DNA of 64,000 nucleotides from Bacteroides finegoldii DSM 17565 (GTDB lineage Bacteria; Bacteroidota; Bacteroidia; Bacteroidales; Bacteroidaceae), in NCBI RefSeq assembly GCF_000156195.1, contig NZ_GG688321.1:724-64723 (forward strand), read 5' to 3'. How positions within the stretch are numbered: the stretch's first letter is position 1; the number at the start of each line of letters is the position of its first letter. The notes under the pieces were generated by a model. It worked only from the letters and a program-made list of their open reading frames with translations. It was not told the DNA's origin and ran no database searches. Shown here in pieces: positions 36,069 through 46,282 of the stretch. A program made the translations under genes and the position numbers.

Positions 36069-37433
36069 TTACATCCGGCCTCCTCCCAACGCCTGATATA
36101 AAGTAATCATACCCTGGATTTCGGTAAAGCGATTGGCAACTTGAGACAATTGTGCATTAAGCAACGTTTGTTGTGCAGTCAATACCTCCAGATAAGTGGT
36201 GTTGCCATGCTTCATCAAAAGACTTATACTCTTGGAGGCCGTCTGTAAGGAAGCTACTTGCTTATCATAGAAAGCAGCCTTCTCACGAGCCGTCTGATAC
36301 TGTACCAATGCTTCGTTCACCTCCACGCCCGCATTCAGCAAAGTCTGTTCAAAACTAAGGCGTGCTTCTTCCTGTTGCGCTTTCGCAATCTTGAGTTGTG
36401 CGATATTCAGTCCTTTATTAAACAAAGGCTGAGTCAGGGATGCTAAAGCAGAAGCAAGGAATTGTCCCGGATTGATAATCATGCTACCGGCACTGTTTGT
36501 CCACCCGGCACTACCACTCAAAGTGATAGAGGGATAGAAAGCAGCACGAGCTGCATTCGTTGTGTAGAAAGCCTGAGCCAGTGAAAATTCCGCACTACGA
36601 ACATCGGGGCGATTGGCAAGCATTTGCAAAGGAACACCTACTGAGAAGTTCTCCGGCAACTGCTGATTTCCCAGTTTTCCACGCTGAATCTCGTGAGGAG
36701 TTTCCGCCAATAACAACGCCAACGAGTTCTCTGCCTGATTGATCTGCTCCTTCAGATCAAGCACAGTCGTACATATATTATAATAGGTAGCCTCTGTCTG
36801 CGCCAACCCGGCTTCAGTCACCATACCGGCATTTTTCATGGCACGGGTAGTCCTCACACTTTCCTTCCAAGCCGCTTCGGTAGCAACAGCAATCTCATAT
36901 TGCGAATCAAGCATTAGCAATGTATAATAGGCATTTGCCATAGCAGCCACCAATTGTGTTTTCACAGCCTGTTCATACTCCTTACTCTGTTCGTAGGCAG
37001 CTTTCGCACGACGTTTGGCTGTCGTTACCTTTCCAAAGATATCCAACTCCCACGAAGCCGTGACAGGCAGAGAATAGGTCTGTGTGGCTTTCGCACGGCC
37101 TAAACTGCTGACAGCCCCTTCGGGCGCCAAAAACAGGGTAGGCAGATAAGACAATTTGGACGTCAAGAGTGAAGCTTCCGCTTCTTTCACACGCAGGTGA
37201 GCCGTCTGCATATCTGTATTCCGCACCAAAGCCGAATCGATCAAAGTCTGCAAATATGGGTCGGTAAAAACCTCCCTCCACGAGAGGTTACCGAAGTTTG
37301 CCGTATCGACGGCAGCGACTGGCTCACTACCATAAAGTCCCTCCGGAACTTCCGACACCGGTTTGTATTTATTGTAAATACCGCAACTGCTCAGTACCAG
37401 TGTTGCTGCGGATAATATGATAATTTTTCTCAT
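36069..37433 (-). CDS. RND efflux outer membrane factor (NodT/OprM type)
   Basis: A 454-residue outer-membrane channel of the TolC superfamily, with lipobox LSSC (Cys17). Two repeated OEP domains are visible: NTDMQTAHLRVKEAEASLLTSKLSYLP and PDVRSAEFSLAQAFYTTNAARAAFYPSITL, each followed by long helices (YEQAVKTQLVAAMANAYYTLL; FEQTLLNAGVEVNEALVQY). It completes the tripartite pump with the two genes upstream. It starts 20 bases after the RND gene. Confidence 0.94.
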   Translation of the reverse strand: MRKIIILSAATLVLSSCGIYNKYKPVSEVPEGLYGSEPVAAVDTANFGNLSWREVFTDPYLQTLIDSALVRNTDMQTAHLRVKEAEASLLTSKLSYLPTLFLAPEGAVSSLGRAKATQTYSLPVTASWELDIFGKVTTAKRRAKAAYEQSKEYEQAVKTQLVAAMANAYYTLLMLDSQYEIAVATEAAWKESVRTTRAMKNAGMVTEAGLAQTEATYYNICTTVLDLKEQINQAENSLALLLAETPHEIQRGKLGNQQLPENFSVGVPLQMLANRPDVRSAEFSLAQAFYTTNAARAAFYPSITLSGSAGWTNSAGSMIINPGQFLASALASLTQPLFNKGLNIAQLKIAKAQQEEARLSFEQTLLNAGVEVNEALVQYQTAREKAAFYDKQVASLQTASKSISLLMKHGNTTYLEVLTAQQTLLNAQLSQVANRFTEIQGMITLYQALGGGRM

Positions 37434-37453
37434 ACTTTACTTTTCTATTTGAG

Positions 37454-40400
37454 TTATTTATCTTCGTTAAACACACTGCGTTCCGCCAAGCTTCTTTCCT
37501 TCTCCAATTCTACTTGTTGGTCCGCCTCCTCATACATCGGCTTACGGATTTTCTCCTGCAAGAACTCAAATGCAATGTAAAATACCGGGACTACAAACAA
37601 TAATGCCAATGTACCCACAGCCATACCTCCTACGACACCTGTACCCAATGATGAGTTACCGTTAGCGCCTGCACCGGAGGAGAACATCAACGGCAACATA
37701 CCGAAAATCATCGTAAGAACTGTCATCAAGATAGGGCGCAAACGAGCTTGCGCCGCACTGTAGGCCGACTCGATAATTCCCATCCCTTTACGACGCCGTT
37801 CGATTGCGTACTCTGTAATCAGAATAGCCGTCTTCGCTAACAAACCGATCAACATAATCACACCCGTCTGGAGATAAATATTGTTCTCCAAACCGAAAAT
37901 CTTGGCAAAGAGGAAAGATCCCATCAAGCCGAACGGTACGGAAAAGATAACGGCAAACGGTATCAGGAAGCTTTCATACAAACAAGCTAGAATAAGGAAG
38001 ATCAAAACAATGCAAATACCATACACAAAAAGCGTTTTTGCACCGCCACTGCTGGCCTCTTCACGCGCCATTCCTCCATACTCGTATCCGTATCCCATAG
38101 GCAAGGTCTGTTCGGCAACCTCATTAATGGCTTTCTGGACCTCACCGGATGAGTATCCGGCAGCCGGATTCACGTTGGCTGTAATACTGCTATACAGGTT
38201 GAAGCGATTGGCAACTTCCGCTCCCATTACTTTCTTGATCGTCACAAACTGGCTGACAGGAGCCATTTCGGTACCATTACGGACATACATATTCTTGAGT
38301 GCGTGCTCATCCAAGCGATACTCCGGTGAAGCCTGCATCATAACACGATATACCTTACCGAACTGGTTATAGTTGGATATGTAAGCACCACCACAGTAAC
38401 TACCCAGTGCATCCAATATCGTAGAGGGCGAAATACCTGCCCGTTTACACTTCGCCGGATCTACTTCTACCGACAGTTGGGGAAAGTTCATTGCGTAGGA
38501 AGTATATGCCATTGCCACTTCCGGACGCTGATTCAACGCACCGAGGAACTTCATCGCATTGTTATAGAATGTAGTCATATCCCCACCAGTCTTATCCTGA
38601 AGGTTCAGTTCGATAGAGTTACCCATACCGTAGCCCGGAATCATACCCGGCTGGAAGCAGAAAATCTGTGCTTCTTTAATCATATAGAATTGTCCGTTCA
38701 GGCGTGTCATCACCGCATCAGCCGTGTGTTCGCTACCCTTACGTTCGCTCCAGTCCTTCAGACGGATAATAACCGTACCGTACGAAACACCCTGTCCGGC
38801 AATCAGTCCGTAACCGGCGACAGTAGTATATTGTTTTACCTCCGGAGTGCTCTTTATCACAGCTTCTACTTTATCGATTACTTTGTTGGTCTCTTCCAGC
38901 GTACTACCCGGTGCCACACTGACATTCACCATCATAACTCCCTGATCTTCCTGAGGAACCAGACCGGTTTTGGTTGTCGACATCAGATAAACGAGCAAAG
39001 CTATACAGCAAACCAAAGAAGTCCACACCATCCAACGGTGGTGGATAAAGAACATCACTCCTTTCTTATATTTACCCAGCATAGCATTGTAAGAAGCATT
39101 ATAAGCGGCACGCACACGTCCGTTGATACTTTTCGCGCTCTTAGTGCCCGAAGCCGGACGCATCATCATAGCGCACAATGCCGGACAAAGAGTCAAGGCG
39201 CAAATACAGGACAAGCCAACGGAAGTTGCCATAGTGATACCGAACTGCGTATAGAAAATACCGGAAGTACCGCCCATAAAAGTAACAGGGATAAATACCG
39301 CCATAAATACACACGTACAAGAGATTACCGCCATCGTCACATCACTTAACGCATCTTTGGTGGCAAGATAAGGAGATGTGTAGCCGGAATCAAACTTTGC
39401 CTGCACTGCCTCTACCACTACAATAGCGTCATCAACTACCGTACCGATGGCAAGCACCAAAGCGAAAAGCGTAAGAATGTTGATACTGAATCCGGCTGCC
39501 GTCAGACAGGCGAACGTACCGACCAAAGAGACAATGATGGAAATAGACGGTATCAGTGTGCTTTTGAAATCCTGCAAGAAGAAGTAAACCACAAGGATAA
39601 CCAAGATGATAGCGATGACCAATGTCTCCACCACATTGTGAATAGAAGCGAACAGGAAGTCGTTAGAACTCATCATCGAAAGAAATTCCGTACCCGCAGG
39701 CAGGTCTTTCGACATTTCATTCAGTTTGTCCGTTATGGCTTCGTTCACCGAAGTAGCGTTTGCTCCAGCCACCTGGAAGGCCATAAACGTCACGCCCGGA
39801 TGTCCGTTTGTCTTACCATGAAAGCTGTAAGACAACGCTCCCAATTCCACCTTGGCCACATCTTTCAAGCGAAGTGTAGAGCCATCATCCTCTGCACGCA
39901 ACACAGTGTTCTGAAATTCTTCCACACTCTTCAGACGACCGCGATATTTCATAGTGAACTGGAAAACATTTTTAGAATCCGCACCTAAAGAACCGGTAGG
40001 AGCCTCAAGGTTCTGCTCACCCAGTATTGCCGTCACATCCGACGGAACCAATCCGTATTGTGCCATCAATTCCGGTTTCAGCCAGATACGCATACTATAA
40101 GTATCTCCCAACTCCATCACGTCACCGACTCCCTCTATACGTTTAATTTCCGGAATAACGTTAATATCCAGATAATTGGCAAGGAAAGTTTCATCGTAAC
40201 GGTCGTCCGTACTTACCAATGAATTAATCTGCAGGAAGCTGGTCTGCCGTTTACTCGTCGTTACACCGATCTTGGTAACTTCAGCAGGCAACAGCCCTTG
40301 AGCCTTCGATACACGGTTTTGCACGTTGACCGCAGCCATATCCGGATCTGTTCCCTGCTTGAAATAGACTTGGATAGTGGCAGTACCGGAATTGGTCGCA

Positions 40401-40645
40401 TTAGAAGTGATATACATCATATTTTCAACACCATTGATACTCTCCTCCAATGGCATAATCACACTATTCATCACCGCATCAGCGTCTGCCCCCGTATAAG
40501 TGGCGGACACCATCACCGTAGGCGGTGCTATATCGGGATATTGCTCCACCGGCAAGGTGAAAAGCGAAATAAATCCGACAATCATAATCAACACGGAAAT
40601 GGACATAGCCATCACCGGTCGCTTTATAAATACATTTCCTTTCAT
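37454..40645 (-). CDS. RND multidrug efflux transporter (AcrB family)
   Basis: A 1063-residue inner-membrane proton-driven pump of the HAE1 family. The N-terminus FIKRPVMAMSISVLIMIVG and twelve transmembrane helices are typical. Proton-relay residues are visible: Asp405-Asp406 in GTVVDDAIVVVEA (TM4) and Lys in GLLAKTAILITEYA (TM10). Large periplasmic loops lie at about 30-330 and 560-870. Substrates (drugs, bile salts, fatty acids) cannot be predicted. Middle gene of a three-gene operon. Confidence 0.96.
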   Translation of the reverse strand: MKGNVFIKRPVMAMSISVLIMIVGFISLFTLPVEQYPDIAPPTVMVSATYTGADADAVMNSVIMPLEESINGVENMMYITSNATNSGTATIQVYFKQGTDPDMAAVNVQNRVSKAQGLLPAEVTKIGVTTSKRQTSFLQINSLVSTDDRYDETFLANYLDINVIPEIKRIEGVGDVMELGDTYSMRIWLKPELMAQYGLVPSDVTAILGEQNLEAPTGSLGADSKNVFQFTMKYRGRLKSVEEFQNTVLRAEDDGSTLRLKDVAKVELGALSYSFHGKTNGHPGVTFMAFQVAGANATSVNEAITDKLNEMSKDLPAGTEFLSMMSSNDFLFASIHNVVETLVIAIILVILVVYFFLQDFKSTLIPSISIIVSLVGTFACLTAAGFSINILTLFALVLAIGTVVDDAIVVVEAVQAKFDSGYTSPYLATKDALSDVTMAVISCTCVFMAVFIPVTFMGGTSGIFYTQFGITMATSVGLSCICALTLCPALCAMMMRPASGTKSAKSINGRVRAAYNASYNAMLGKYKKGVMFFIHHRWMVWTSLVCCIALLVYLMSTTKTGLVPQEDQGVMMVNVSVAPGSTLEETNKVIDKVEAVIKSTPEVKQYTTVAGYGLIAGQGVSYGTVIIRLKDWSERKGSEHTADAVMTRLNGQFYMIKEAQIFCFQPGMIPGYGMGNSIELNLQDKTGGDMTTFYNNAMKFLGALNQRPEVAMAYTSYAMNFPQLSVEVDPAKCKRAGISPSTILDALGSYCGGAYISNYNQFGKVYRVMMQASPEYRLDEHALKNMYVRNGTEMAPVSQFVTIKKVMGAEVANRFNLYSSITANVNPAAGYSSGEVQKAINEVAEQTLPMGYGYEYGGMAREEASSGGAKTLFVYGICIVLIFLILACLYESFLIPFAVIFSVPFGLMGSFLFAKIFGLENNIYLQTGVIMLIGLLAKTAILITEYAIERRRKGMGIIESAYSAAQARLRPILMTVLTMIFGMLPLMFSSGAGANGNSSLGTGVVGGMAVGTLALLFVVPVFYIAFEFLQEKIRKPMYEEADQQVELEKERSLAERSVFNEDK

Positions 40646-40663
40646 TTTTTGTATCTTACAGCT

Positions 40664-41767
40664 TTATTTTACTTGCGTTCCCTCTCTAAGCAGTCCGGCG
40701 CCTTGTGACACAATCTCGTCCCCGACTTTCAACCCGTCCAGAACGATATACTCGCGTCCGTCATTGATGGCAGCTACAGTAATCAACGTTGAAGTCGCTT
40801 TTCCATCCACAACTTTATATACGGAAATCTTATCCTGCATTGCCACCGTAGCTTCCTGAGGAATAACAATAACACCTTTGTAGGAATTGGGAACTAGGAC
40901 ACTGCCCGAAGCGCCACTGTGTAAAATACCCGAAGCATTAGGGAACACCGCACGAACACCTACCGTTCCTGTCTGACGGTTGATCACACCGCTGATAGAC
41001 TCCACACGTCCTTTCTCGCCATACACTGAACCGTCAATCAGTTTTAATTCTACTTCCGGCATATTCTTCAATGCTTCGTCCATGTTTTTATACTGGTTAA
41101 TCAAAGAAAGCAATTCATTTTCGGTCAGAGAAAAGTAAACGTACATATCCGAATTGTCGGAAACCGTAGTCAAAGCCTGTGGAATGCTCGGTCCTACCAA
41201 TGCTCCGACACGGTAAGGCAACATAGCTATCACACCGTCGCTGGGACTCTTCACTACCGTATATGAAAGGTTATTGCGGGCGTTTACTTCCTGTGCTTTC
41301 GCCTGTGCCAGCTGTGCTTTGGCCGACAGAAGAGAATTCTTTGCCGTGCTCAGATCGAATGCGGAAACCACATTCTCCTTATGCAGTTCCTCTTTGCTTT
41401 CATAAGTAAGCTGTGCCGTAGCAAGAGCAGCTTCAGCAGACTTCACATTTGCCACCGCCGTCTGCAATGCGGCCTCGTAGGGCACCTGGTCGATAATGAA
41501 CAATGTCTGTCCGTTTTTTACACGTTGTCCTTCCGTCACACATACTTTTGTCAGCGTTCCGCTCACCTGCGGATAAATATCAATATCCTGGCGTCCGCGA
41601 ATTGTCGCCGAATATGTGCTCAGAATCATACGGTCCGCCGGAGCGACGGTCATAACTTCATATCCTGTTTCCATTTGTGCAGGTGGAGCTTGCTTACATC
41701 CCGTAGCAGCAACCAGACAGCAGAGCAATAACAGCCCTTGCTTAACTTTACTAATCTTTCTACTCAT
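40664..41767 (-). CDS. RND efflux periplasmic adaptor (AcrA family)
   Basis: A 367-residue lipoprotein (lipobox AATGC, Cys24) that bridges the pump and the outer-membrane channel. Order of domains: membrane-proximal beta (RGRQDIDIYPQVSGTLTKVCV), lipoyl half, helical hairpin (ALATAQLTYESKEELHKENVVSAFDLSTAKNSLLSAKAQLAQAKA), second lipoyl half (YTVVKSPSDGVIAM), beta-barrel and C-terminal domain (IVIPQEATVAMQD). First gene of the operon; 18 bases separate it from the RND gene. Confidence 0.95.
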   Translation of the reverse strand: MSRKISKVKQGLLLLCCLVAATGCKQAPPAQMETGYEVMTVAPADRMILSTYSATIRGRQDIDIYPQVSGTLTKVCVTEGQRVKNGQTLFIIDQVPYEAALQTAVANVKSAEAALATAQLTYESKEELHKENVVSAFDLSTAKNSLLSAKAQLAQAKAQEVNARNNLSYTVVKSPSDGVIAMLPYRVGALVGPSIPQALTTVSDNSDMYVYFSLTENELLSLINQYKNMDEALKNMPEVELKLIDGSVYGEKGRVESISGVINRQTGTVGVRAVFPNASGILHSGASGSVLVPNSYKGVIVIPQEATVAMQDKISVYKVVDGKATSTLITVAAINDGREYIVLDGLKVGDEIVSQGAGLLREGTQVK

Positions 41768-41796
41768 TATGTTACCTATTAAATTTTTGAACGCGG

Positions 41797-41804
41797 CAAA
41801 GATA
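41797..41804 (-). promoter_or_regulatory. Predicted -7 box for the RND efflux operon
   Basis: TATCTTTG on the minus strand, about 30 bases before the adaptor gene start and divergent from the AraC promoter 90 bases away. Confidence 0.6.
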
Positions 41805-41892
41805 GGCTCTTTTTAGTATAGAAAACTGGTCATACTGTTTTGAGTTTTGTTCATTTTCGGAATATAAAAGCTAATATTTAGTAAAAAAGTCC

Positions 41893-41900
41893 TATTTTTG
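41893..41900 (+). promoter_or_regulatory. Predicted -7 box for the AraC regulator
   Basis: TATTTTTG overlaps the TTG that could otherwise be read as an upstream start codon, so it argues for a start at 41916 or 41922 and a very short leader. Confidence 0.6.
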
Positions 41901-41915
41901 TCCGCGAAAAGAGAA

Positions 41916-42767
41916 ATGTGTATGAAAGAAACTCCAGCCTTTGCTATACTCCGCGAACCTTTTATTGCCGGAACCGACGAAAATCTGTCTCCGGTCATGC
42001 ATCATTTATGGAAGTTGGAAGGAGGTGCCATTTACTTTTGCCGTAAGGGATGGGCACACGCCACAATCGATTTGAAGGATTATGAAATTGTAAAAAACAC
42101 ACAGGTAGTACTTCTTCCCGGTACCATTATCTGCATCAATGGTTGTAGCAGCGACTTCACCGCTTCGTTTTTCGAATTTCCAAAAGAGATGTTCATGGAA
42201 GCCTGCATGCGGTTTGAGCCTATATTTTTCCGGTTCATCAAAGAACAGCCTTGCTACGTTCTCCCCCAAGAAAATACCGGAGCCATCAACGGATTGATAC
42301 GAGCCACAACAGCGATATATAACGACCGTGAAAACCGTTTCCGGAACCAGATAGCCAGAAACCATCTCCAGTCTTTCATGTTCGACATTTATGATAAATG
42401 CTACCGCTATTTCGGTAAGCATAAAATAGAAGGTGGTACCCGACAGGATGAAATCTTCAAAAGTTTCGTATCGCTTGTACACGAGCATTGTGCCTCTCAA
42501 CGGGAAGTCAGCTTCTATGCCGACAAACTGTGCATTTCTACCAAATATCTGACTGGTATCTGCAAAGCTGTCACTGGTGATTCTGCTAAAAAGATCATTG
42601 ACGACTTTGCTATTCTGAAGATTAAAGTGTTGCTTCAATCAACCGAACTGACAGTGCAGGAAATTGCCGACCGACTCCATTTTCCCGATCAGTCGTATTT
42701 AGGAAGGTACTTCAAACGGCACGAGGGGATGTCGCCGAAAGAGTATCAGAGTAAGTATTCTATCTAA
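41916..42767 (+). CDS. AraC-family regulator divergent from the RND operon
   Basis: A regulator of about 283 residues. The N-terminal 150 residues form a cupin-like sensing domain (MHHLWKLEGGAIYFCRKGWAHATIDLKDYEIVKNTQVVLLPGTI region). The C-terminal 100 residues are an AraC DNA-binding domain with two HTH motifs (VSFYADKLCISTKYLTGICKAVTG; TVQEIADRLHFPDQSYLGRYFKRHEGMSPKEYQ). I give ATG 41916; the ATG at 41922 is equally likely. Divergent placement next to the pump suggests it controls it, which is inference. The inducer is unknown. Confidence 0.88.
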   Translation: MCMKETPAFAILREPFIAGTDENLSPVMHHLWKLEGGAIYFCRKGWAHATIDLKDYEIVKNTQVVLLPGTIICINGCSSDFTASFFEFPKEMFMEACMRFEPIFFRFIKEQPCYVLPQENTGAINGLIRATTAIYNDRENRFRNQIARNHLQSFMFDIYDKCYRYFGKHKIEGGTRQDEIFKSFVSLVHEHCASQREVSFYADKLCISTKYLTGICKAVTGDSAKKIIDDFAILKIKVLLQSTELTVQEIADRLHFPDQSYLGRYFKRHEGMSPKEYQSKYSI

Positions 42768-42800
42768 TCAAGTAAAATAATCTTTTATTATTAGATTATT

Positions 42801-42852
42801 AGGCACGGATTACGCGGTTCTTTTATTAACTAAAACCGTGTAATCCGTGCCT
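42801..42852. repeat. 19-bp inverted repeat after the AraC gene
   Basis: AGGCACGGATTACGCGGTT (42801-42819) and AACCGTGTAATCCGTGCCT (42834-42852) are inverted copies with one mismatch and a 14-base loop. No T-tract follows directly. It may end the AraC transcript or be a dispersed repeat. The rest of 42768-43014 is AT-rich leader of the SusC gene. Confidence 0.75.
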
Positions 42853-43014
42853 CCATTTATTTTATTAATTTGTATTTATCGCACAACACAGATTGTTAAC
42901 AGATCTGTAATACTATCTTAATCTGCCTTGCATTCCTTTGCACCGTGAAACAAAAACACGGGTGTGAATAACTTTATTGCATTTAATAAATTAAAAGAAG
43001 CAAGGTAAAAGATT

Positions 43015-46000
43015 ATGAAAAGAAACAAATGGCTGCTTTCTCTGTCAATTGGGCTCTTGTGCTGTGGCTCTGCATACGCACAGACAACAGTGAAAGGAAA
43101 AATAACGAGTGAAGGTGGGGAACCGTTAATCGGGGCTACCGTAGCTGTGAAAAACTCGACAGACGGCACGGTGACCGACATCGACGGAAACTACTCCCTG
43201 AAGACTAAGAAAACATTGACTCAAAAGGATTTGCTTGTATTCAGTTATGTGGGATATAAAACGCTACAGAAGAACTATGCAGGCAATACGATGAACGTAA
43301 AACTGGCGGAAGAGTCGCAACAACTGAATGATGTGGTGGTGACTGCCCTGGGGATCAAACGTGAAGAAAAAGGATTGGGATATGCCACGGAAACCGTGAA
43401 AGGGGATATGATTACGAGTGCCCTGCCCACCAACTGGTCGACGGCACTGAACGGCAAGGTAGCCGGATTGAGTGTTATCTCTTCCGGTGGTCCGCTTAAT
43501 TCGAGCCGTATCTCGCTGCGGGGGGACGTCTCGCTGAACCAGAACGGAAACGACGCATTGGTGGTAGTGGACGGTGTACCGATGAGTAGTCCGATGACCA
43601 ATCCGGGTGTTGCCTACGGTGCAGGTTCAAACAGCGAACTTTCCGTGGACTATGGTAACGGATTCTCCGACATCAATCCGGATGATATCGAAAGCATCCA
43701 AGTATTAAAAGGGGCCAGTGCGACAGCCTTGTACGGTACGCGTGCAGCCAATGGCGTGATTATGGTGACTACCAAATCGGGAGCGGGTGCACCCAAAGGT
43801 ATCGGTGTGTCTTACAGCGGTAACTTCAGTATTGACGATGTGATGAGATGGCCCGATTACCAGTATGAATTCGGACAGGGATTGCCGAGCAATATCGGTC
43901 CGGCAGGTTCTATCTACGAAGGCCAGCCCTATTACTCTTACGGGAAAGCGGAAGACGGCAGTTACGCAAGCACTAGCGGAACCAGTAGCGCTTACGGAGC
44001 ACGTTTCGACGCCAACAGGTTGTTCTACCAATATGACCCCGTAACGCAGGGACGCGCTTCTGTTGCCACCCCTTGGGTAGCGTACAAAAACAACCGCAAA
44101 GATTTGTTCCAGACAGGATACACCCTGACCAACTCGGTAGCCTTGACCGGAAAATCCGACCGGGGCAGCGTACGGGCGTCCATCACCCACACTAAGAACG
44201 AATGGATTCTCCCCAATACAGGTTTCCAGCGTATCACCGCCATGGTTTCCGCCCAACAGCAGATTTCGAGGGCACTGCGCATTAATTTCAAGTCGAGTTA
44301 TACGTACCGCAAGCTCAACAACACGCCTGCACTGGGATATAACAGTAACTCTATCTCCTACTTCCTTATCTTCCAGAATCCGAATGTCAACCTCGACTGG
44401 TTGCGTCCGATGTGGCGTACCGGACAGGAAAATGTGAAACAGCTCCAACCGTACAGTTCCTTTATCGGAAACCCGTATGTCATTCTGTACGAATCTGAAA
44501 ATCCTTCGGAGAAACACAGTAATGTATCATCCATTTCTGCCAATCTGCGCATCAACAGTAAATTCGATTTCATGATCCGGTCCGGTATCCAGTTGTCAGC
44601 AGACCAACGCGAACAGCATCGTCCTATCAGTGACGTGGTTTTCGGAAACGGTTTTTTCAAGAAGCAGAATGTGTTCGATTATGAATTAAACAGCGATGCT
44701 TTATTTACTTACCATGATTCATTCGCCAACGGATTGCGTGTCAACGCTTCGGCAGGTGGAAACATGATGCAACAAAGCTACGATATGTTGGCTGCCTCGG
44801 TGGTAGGATTGATTACGCCGGGAGTATACAAACTGGCAAACGGTGTTTCCAACCCGAACGTGCAGACGGTTATCAAAAAGAAAGCGTTGAACAGTCTTTA
44901 TTTCACGGCCAATTTCTCGTATAAGGATAAACTGTTTCTCGATGTCACCGGGCGCAATGACTGGTCGTCTACCCTGCCGAAAAGCAACCGTTCTTTCTTC
45001 TATCCGTCGGTCAGCGTCAGTGCAGTGATGAACGAGTGGTTCACGTTGCCGGAACAGATCAGTCTGTTGAAAGTGAGAGGTTCGCTGGCACAGGTCGGCA
45101 ACGACACAGACCCTTACAAGACATCGCCCTATTATGGCACAAGCGATTTCCCCGGCTCGGCCATCGTATCTTCTACGCTCTATAATCAGGATTTCAAACC
45201 GGAGATTTCGACCAATTACGAAACGGGATTCGACTTCCGTATGTTTCACAACCGCATCGGACTCGATTTCACATTCTATTATAACCGCACCAAAAACCAG
45301 ATTCTGGATGCTCCGATGGACCCGACCACAGGTTACAGCAAAGCTACCATCAATTCGGGATGCGTCCGCAACCGCGGTTACGAAATCCAGTTGGACGTTA
45401 CTCCGGTAGTCAGCAGGGATTTCCGATGGAATGCTACTTTCACCTGGTCTAAGAACGAGAACCGGATTCTCTCACTGGCGGAAGGGGCGGATGAGAACCA
45501 GTTAATCAGCAGTATCGGTAGTGTGTCTATCATCGGACGTGTGGGTGGAACTACGGGCGATCTCTGGGGATATAAACTGGTACGCGACCCGGAAGGAAAT
45601 GTGGTCATCAACGACAATGGATTGCCCGAACGTTCGGGAGAGATCGAATACGTCGGCACGGCCTATCCGAAATGGAAAGCCGGACTGTATAACGAATTTT
45701 CTTATAAGAACTTCACGCTTAGCGTCCTGCTCGACGGACAGATGGGAGGTAAAATGTACTCGCACTCGCACCACAAAATGACGGAACAGGGAAAACTGCA
45801 ACATACGCTGAACGGACGTCTGCCGGGAACGGAATTTTATATGTCGAAAGACGACCCGCGCATCGCTGCCGCCGGACTTTCACCACAAGACGGGATGTAC
45901 ATGATTGCTCCGGGAACGGTGAAAAACGATGACGGAACTTACTCGCCAAACACCAAAGTGGTGACCGTGGAAAGTTATTATAAGGAATATTACCGGATGG

Positions 46001-46272
46001 CCAATGTGGAAACTAACACATTCGACACTTCATTCCTCAAGTTGCGCGAAATGAGACTGGAGTACAAGTTGCCGAACAGCACACTGAAGAAAACACCGTT
46101 CAGCAAAGCATCGGTGGCACTCTACGCACGCAACCTGTTCTGTATCACCGACTATCCTCTGTTCGACCCCGAATCTGCCGCCCTCAACGGAAGTTCGATG
46201 GTGACCGGTGTGGAGACGGGCTCACTGCCTACGGCACGTACTTTCGGACTGAATATTAACGTATCTTTTTAA
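43015..46272 (+). CDS. SusC-like TonB-dependent outer membrane transporter
   Basis: A 1085-residue SusC/RagA family receptor. Signal peptide to about residue 22 (GSAYAQ), CarboxypepD_reg-like domain ([22 protein letters not shown]), TonB-box-like segment ([16 protein letters not shown]), plug domain ([59 protein letters not shown]), then a 22-strand barrel ending in FGLNINVSF. It imports a ligand bound by the SusD partner across the outer membrane. No sigma/anti-sigma pair, hybrid two-component sensor or glycoside hydrolase is nearby, so the ligand is open. First of four co-directional genes. Confidence 0.95.
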   Translation: MKRNKWLLSLSIGLLCCGSAYAQTTVKGKITSEGGEPLIGATVAVKNSTDGTVTDIDGNYSLKTKKTLTQKDLLVFSYVGYKTLQKNYAGNTMNVKLAEESQQLNDVVVTALGIKREEKGLGYATETVKGDMITSALPTNWSTALNGKVAGLSVISSGGPLNSSRISLRGDVSLNQNGNDALVVVDGVPMSSPMTNPGVAYGAGSNSELSVDYGNGFSDINPDDIESIQVLKGASATALYGTRAANGVIMVTTKSGAGAPKGIGVSYSGNFSIDDVMRWPDYQYEFGQGLPSNIGPAGSIYEGQPYYSYGKAEDGSYASTSGTSSAYGARFDANRLFYQYDPVTQGRASVATPWVAYKNNRKDLFQTGYTLTNSVALTGKSDRGSVRASITHTKNEWILPNTGFQRITAMVSAQQQISRALRINFKSSYTYRKLNNTPALGYNSNSISYFLIFQNPNVNLDWLRPMWRTGQENVKQLQPYSSFIGNPYVILYESENPSEKHSNVSSISANLRINSKFDFMIRSGIQLSADQREQHRPISDVVFGNGFFKKQNVFDYELNSDALFTYHDSFANGLRVNASAGGNMMQQSYDMLAASVVGLITPGVYKLANGVSNPNVQTVIKKKALNSLYFTANFSYKDKLFLDVTGRNDWSSTLPKSNRSFFYPSVSVSAVMNEWFTLPEQISLLKVRGSLAQVGNDTDPYKTSPYYGTSDFPGSAIVSSTLYNQDFKPEISTNYETGFDFRMFHNRIGLDFTFYYNRTKNQILDAPMDPTTGYSKATINSGCVRNRGYEIQLDVTPVVSRDFRWNATFTWSKNENRILSLAEGADENQLISSIGSVSIIGRVGGTTGDLWGYKLVRDPEGNVVINDNGLPERSGEIEYVGTAYPKWKAGLYNEFSYKNFTLSVLLDGQMGGKMYSHSHHKMTEQGKLQHTLNGRLPGTEFYMSKDDPRIAAAGLSPQDGMYMIAPGTVKNDDGTYSPNTKVVTVESYYKEYYRMANVETNTFDTSFLKLREMRLEYKLPNSTLKKTPFSKASVALYARNLFCITDYPLFDPESAALNGSSMVTGVETGSLPTARTFGLNINVSF

Positions 46273-46282
46273 ACACTGACTT

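Noticed and set aside
42768..43014. Invertible promoter in front of the SusC gene
   Set aside because: The inverted repeat at 42801-42852 encloses only a 14-base loop without promoter, and no recombinase gene is near.
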